Assembly: GCF_019090095.1 (NCBI RefSeq)
Contig: NZ_JAGQFP010000001.1
Span: forward strand, 248,001 to 312,000
Length of the DNA stretch: 64,000 bases
Reading direction: 5' to 3'
Origin: Stutzerimonas stutzeri
GTDB lineage: Bacteria > Pseudomonadota > Gammaproteobacteria > Pseudomonadales > Pseudomonadaceae
Shown here: positions 62,890 through 64,000 of the stretch, in pieces
Layout of the letters: each line of letters opens with the position of its first letter
How positions within the stretch are numbered: position 1 is the stretch's first letter
Made by a program: the position numbers and the translations under genes
Notes under the pieces: model-generated
What the model saw: the letters and a program-made list of their open reading frames with translations, nothing else
The model's database searches: none
What the model was told of the DNA's origin: nothing

Positions 62890-63854
62890 ACGAGACCTTT
62901 GTCCGCTTCTGGCCGCAAGCGGCGTCCCAGTACGCCGGCAACGTCGACTGGCTGGTCTTCGCGTTCACCGGGATGATGATGTTTTTCGTGGTGCCCGTGT
63001 TCGTCCTGCTGGTGCTGTTCTCGTTCCGCTACCGCAAGGGCACCCAGGTGCCGCGCGACCATCGTCCGCGCGGCAGCATGAAGGTCGAGATGACCTGGAT
63101 CGCCTTGCCCTTCGTCGGCGCCATGGTCATCTACCTCGTCTCCGCCAAGCTCTATTACGAGGTGCGCACGCCGCCGCCGGACGCCATGGAAATACAGGTC
63201 GTCGCCAAGCAGTGGATGTGGAAGTTCCAACACCCGGGCGGCCAGCGCGAGATCAACACGCTGCATGTGCCGGTCGATCAGGCCATCAAGCTCAACATGA
63301 TCTCCCAGGACGTGATTCACAGCCTGTATTTCCCGGCCCTGCGGGTAAAGCAGGATCTGCTGCCCGGGCGTTACACCCAGCTCTGGTTCAAGGCTACCAA
63401 GACCGGTCGCTTCCAGGCCTATTGCGCCGAGTACTGCGGCACCGACCACTCGCGGATGTTGGCCGATCTGGTCATCCTGCCGGCGCAGGAATATGCCGCC
63501 TGGCTGGAACAGGCCGGCACCTCCGAAAGCCTGGCCGACCAGGGCGGCGCGCTGTTCCGCCAGTTCGGTTGCAGCGGTTGCCACGGCGCTGCCAACGTGG
63601 CCCATGCGCCCAACCTGGCCGGTCTCTACGGCCGTCGGGTGGCGTTGCAGAACGGCGAGTCGGTGCTGGCCGACGACAGCTACATCCGTGACAGCATCCT
63701 GTTGCCGAACAAGCAGGTGGTCGCGGGCTTCGAGCCCATCATGCCCAGCTTCGACAATGTGCTGGATGAGGAAGCGGTGCTGCGCCTTACCGCCTATATC
63801 AAGTCTTTGGGCCACGCCGGCGAAGGCGGGGAGGATGACCCTGATGCGCCCTGA
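62886..63854 (+). CDS. coxB: Cytochrome c oxidase subunit II with fused cytochrome c (caa3 type)
   Basis: A 322-residue protein. Two helices (about residues 22-48 and 75-97) are followed by the CuA cupredoxin domain with H-x and YCAEYCGTDHSRM ligands (about 178-190), and a C-terminal cytochrome c domain with CSGCH near residue 229 and a distal Met in FEPIMPSF. This is the caa3 arrangement, where the fused heme accepts electrons. It overlaps sco by 4 bp. Confidence 0.93.
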   Translation: MNETFVRFWPQAASQYAGNVDWLVFAFTGMMMFFVVPVFVLLVLFSFRYRKGTQVPRDHRPRGSMKVEMTWIALPFVGAMVIYLVSAKLYYEVRTPPPDAMEIQVVAKQWMWKFQHPGGQREINTLHVPVDQAIKLNMISQDVIHSLYFPALRVKQDLLPGRYTQLWFKATKTGRFQAYCAEYCGTDHSRMLADLVILPAQEYAAWLEQAGTSESLADQGGALFRQFGCSGCHGAANVAHAPNLAGLYGRRVALQNGESVLADDSYIRDSILLPNKQVVAGFEPIMPSFDNVLDEEAVLRLTAYIKSLGHAGEGGEDDPDAP

Positions 63855-63902
63855 AACGATCCGCGCTGAAAGCGCCTTGCCTCGGCACAGGAGTCTGCCC
63901 CG

Positions 63903-64000
63903 TTGAGCCAGAAGAACCCCGCCGCGAACCAGCGCCCCAGCTACCTGGCCGATGAGCATGGCCTGCGCACCTGGTTCATGACCACCGACCACAAACGCAT
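63903..64000 (+). CDS. coxA: Cytochrome c oxidase subunit I, 5' end
   Basis: Cut by the window end. The start is TTG at 63903 with AGGAGT 9 bases upstream; no ATG in frame fits. The visible ~32 residues include GLRTWFMTTDHKRI, the conserved opening of heme-copper oxidase subunit I just before helix 1. The catalytic helices lie beyond the window. 48 bp after coxB. Confidence 0.85.
   Translation, partial: MSQKNPAANQRPSYLADEHGLRTWFMTTDHKR

Noticed and set aside
62769..63992. Minus-strand open frame opposite coxB/coxA
   Set aside because: Spans several plus-strand genes with clear motifs; translation has no family resemblance.

Overview
The window is a high-GC, gene-dense chromosomal segment from a gamma-proteobacterium of the Pseudomonas family. 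Three things point there: the crfX-cmpX-sigX-oprF block, the side-by-side monomeric (idh) and dimeric (icd) isocitrate dehydrogenases, and a gene order from aceA to yccA that follows Pseudomonas aeruginosa as I remember it. OprF without cysteines and interspersed GTAGGGTGGA-type palindromes fit the Stutzerimonas (P. stutzeri) group; this genus-level call is inference. I support 64 protein genes (two cut by the window ends), one tRNA and a set of terminators, promoters and repeats.

Layout. 1-2.0 kb: end of the 2-methylcitrate cycle (acnD-prpF). 2.1-7.1 kb: PEP synthase with its divergent regulator ppsR, then rraA and zntB. 7.2-10.0 kb: the envelope-stress block crfX-cmpX-sigX-oprF. 10.0-10.9 kb: a gene-poor stretch that looks like a synteny junction. 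10.9-24.1 kb: mostly minus-strand genes, namely aceA, a four-gene operon (ribosomal oxygenase roxA, GNAT, DUF7931 protein, secretin-N protein), purB, hflD-mnmA, a Nudix hydrolase, idh divergent from icd, and cspD. 24.3-29.9 kb: the N-degron proteolysis set clpS-clpA facing trxB-aat-bpt-infA. 30.1-37.8 kb: ftsK-lolA-rarA-crcB-serS-cysG. 37.9-42.1 kb: a glutathionyl-hydroquinone reductase, then tusDCBE with a trpD2-like gene, and yccA. 42.2 kb: tRNA-Ser(UGA). 42.5-50.7 kb: a DUF1652 gene, the dipeptide importer dppABCDF, an XRE-cupin regulator and a divergent M24 peptidase. 50.8-54.2 kb: two exporters, a newly noted 56-residue ORF and a KGG-repeat stress protein. 54.5-64 kb: a complete Alternative Complex III operon (actABCDEF) running through an unknown membrane protein and a Sco copper chaperone into a caa3-type oxidase (coxB, start of coxA).

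How the genes work together. Several genes sit at the carbon branch point around isocitrate, propionate and PEP (acnD, prpF, ppsA, aceA, idh, icd). Next to the likely aceA promoter is a palindrome with TGTAGTG and CACTACA arms that resembles an RccR-type operator. The act-cox operon would form a quinol-to-cytochrome c-to-oxygen branch that does not use the bc1 complex. The dpp, regulator and peptidase genes look like one peptide-utilisation module: related AATTAAG/AATTTAAG sites overlap the inferred promoters of both dppA and the peptidase.

Most interesting observations: the act-caa3 branch with its unknown seventh gene; the matched operator-like repeats in the dpp/peptidase module; a REP-like palindrome inside the 5' end of sco that may have created its odd N-terminus; and the palindrome at aceA.
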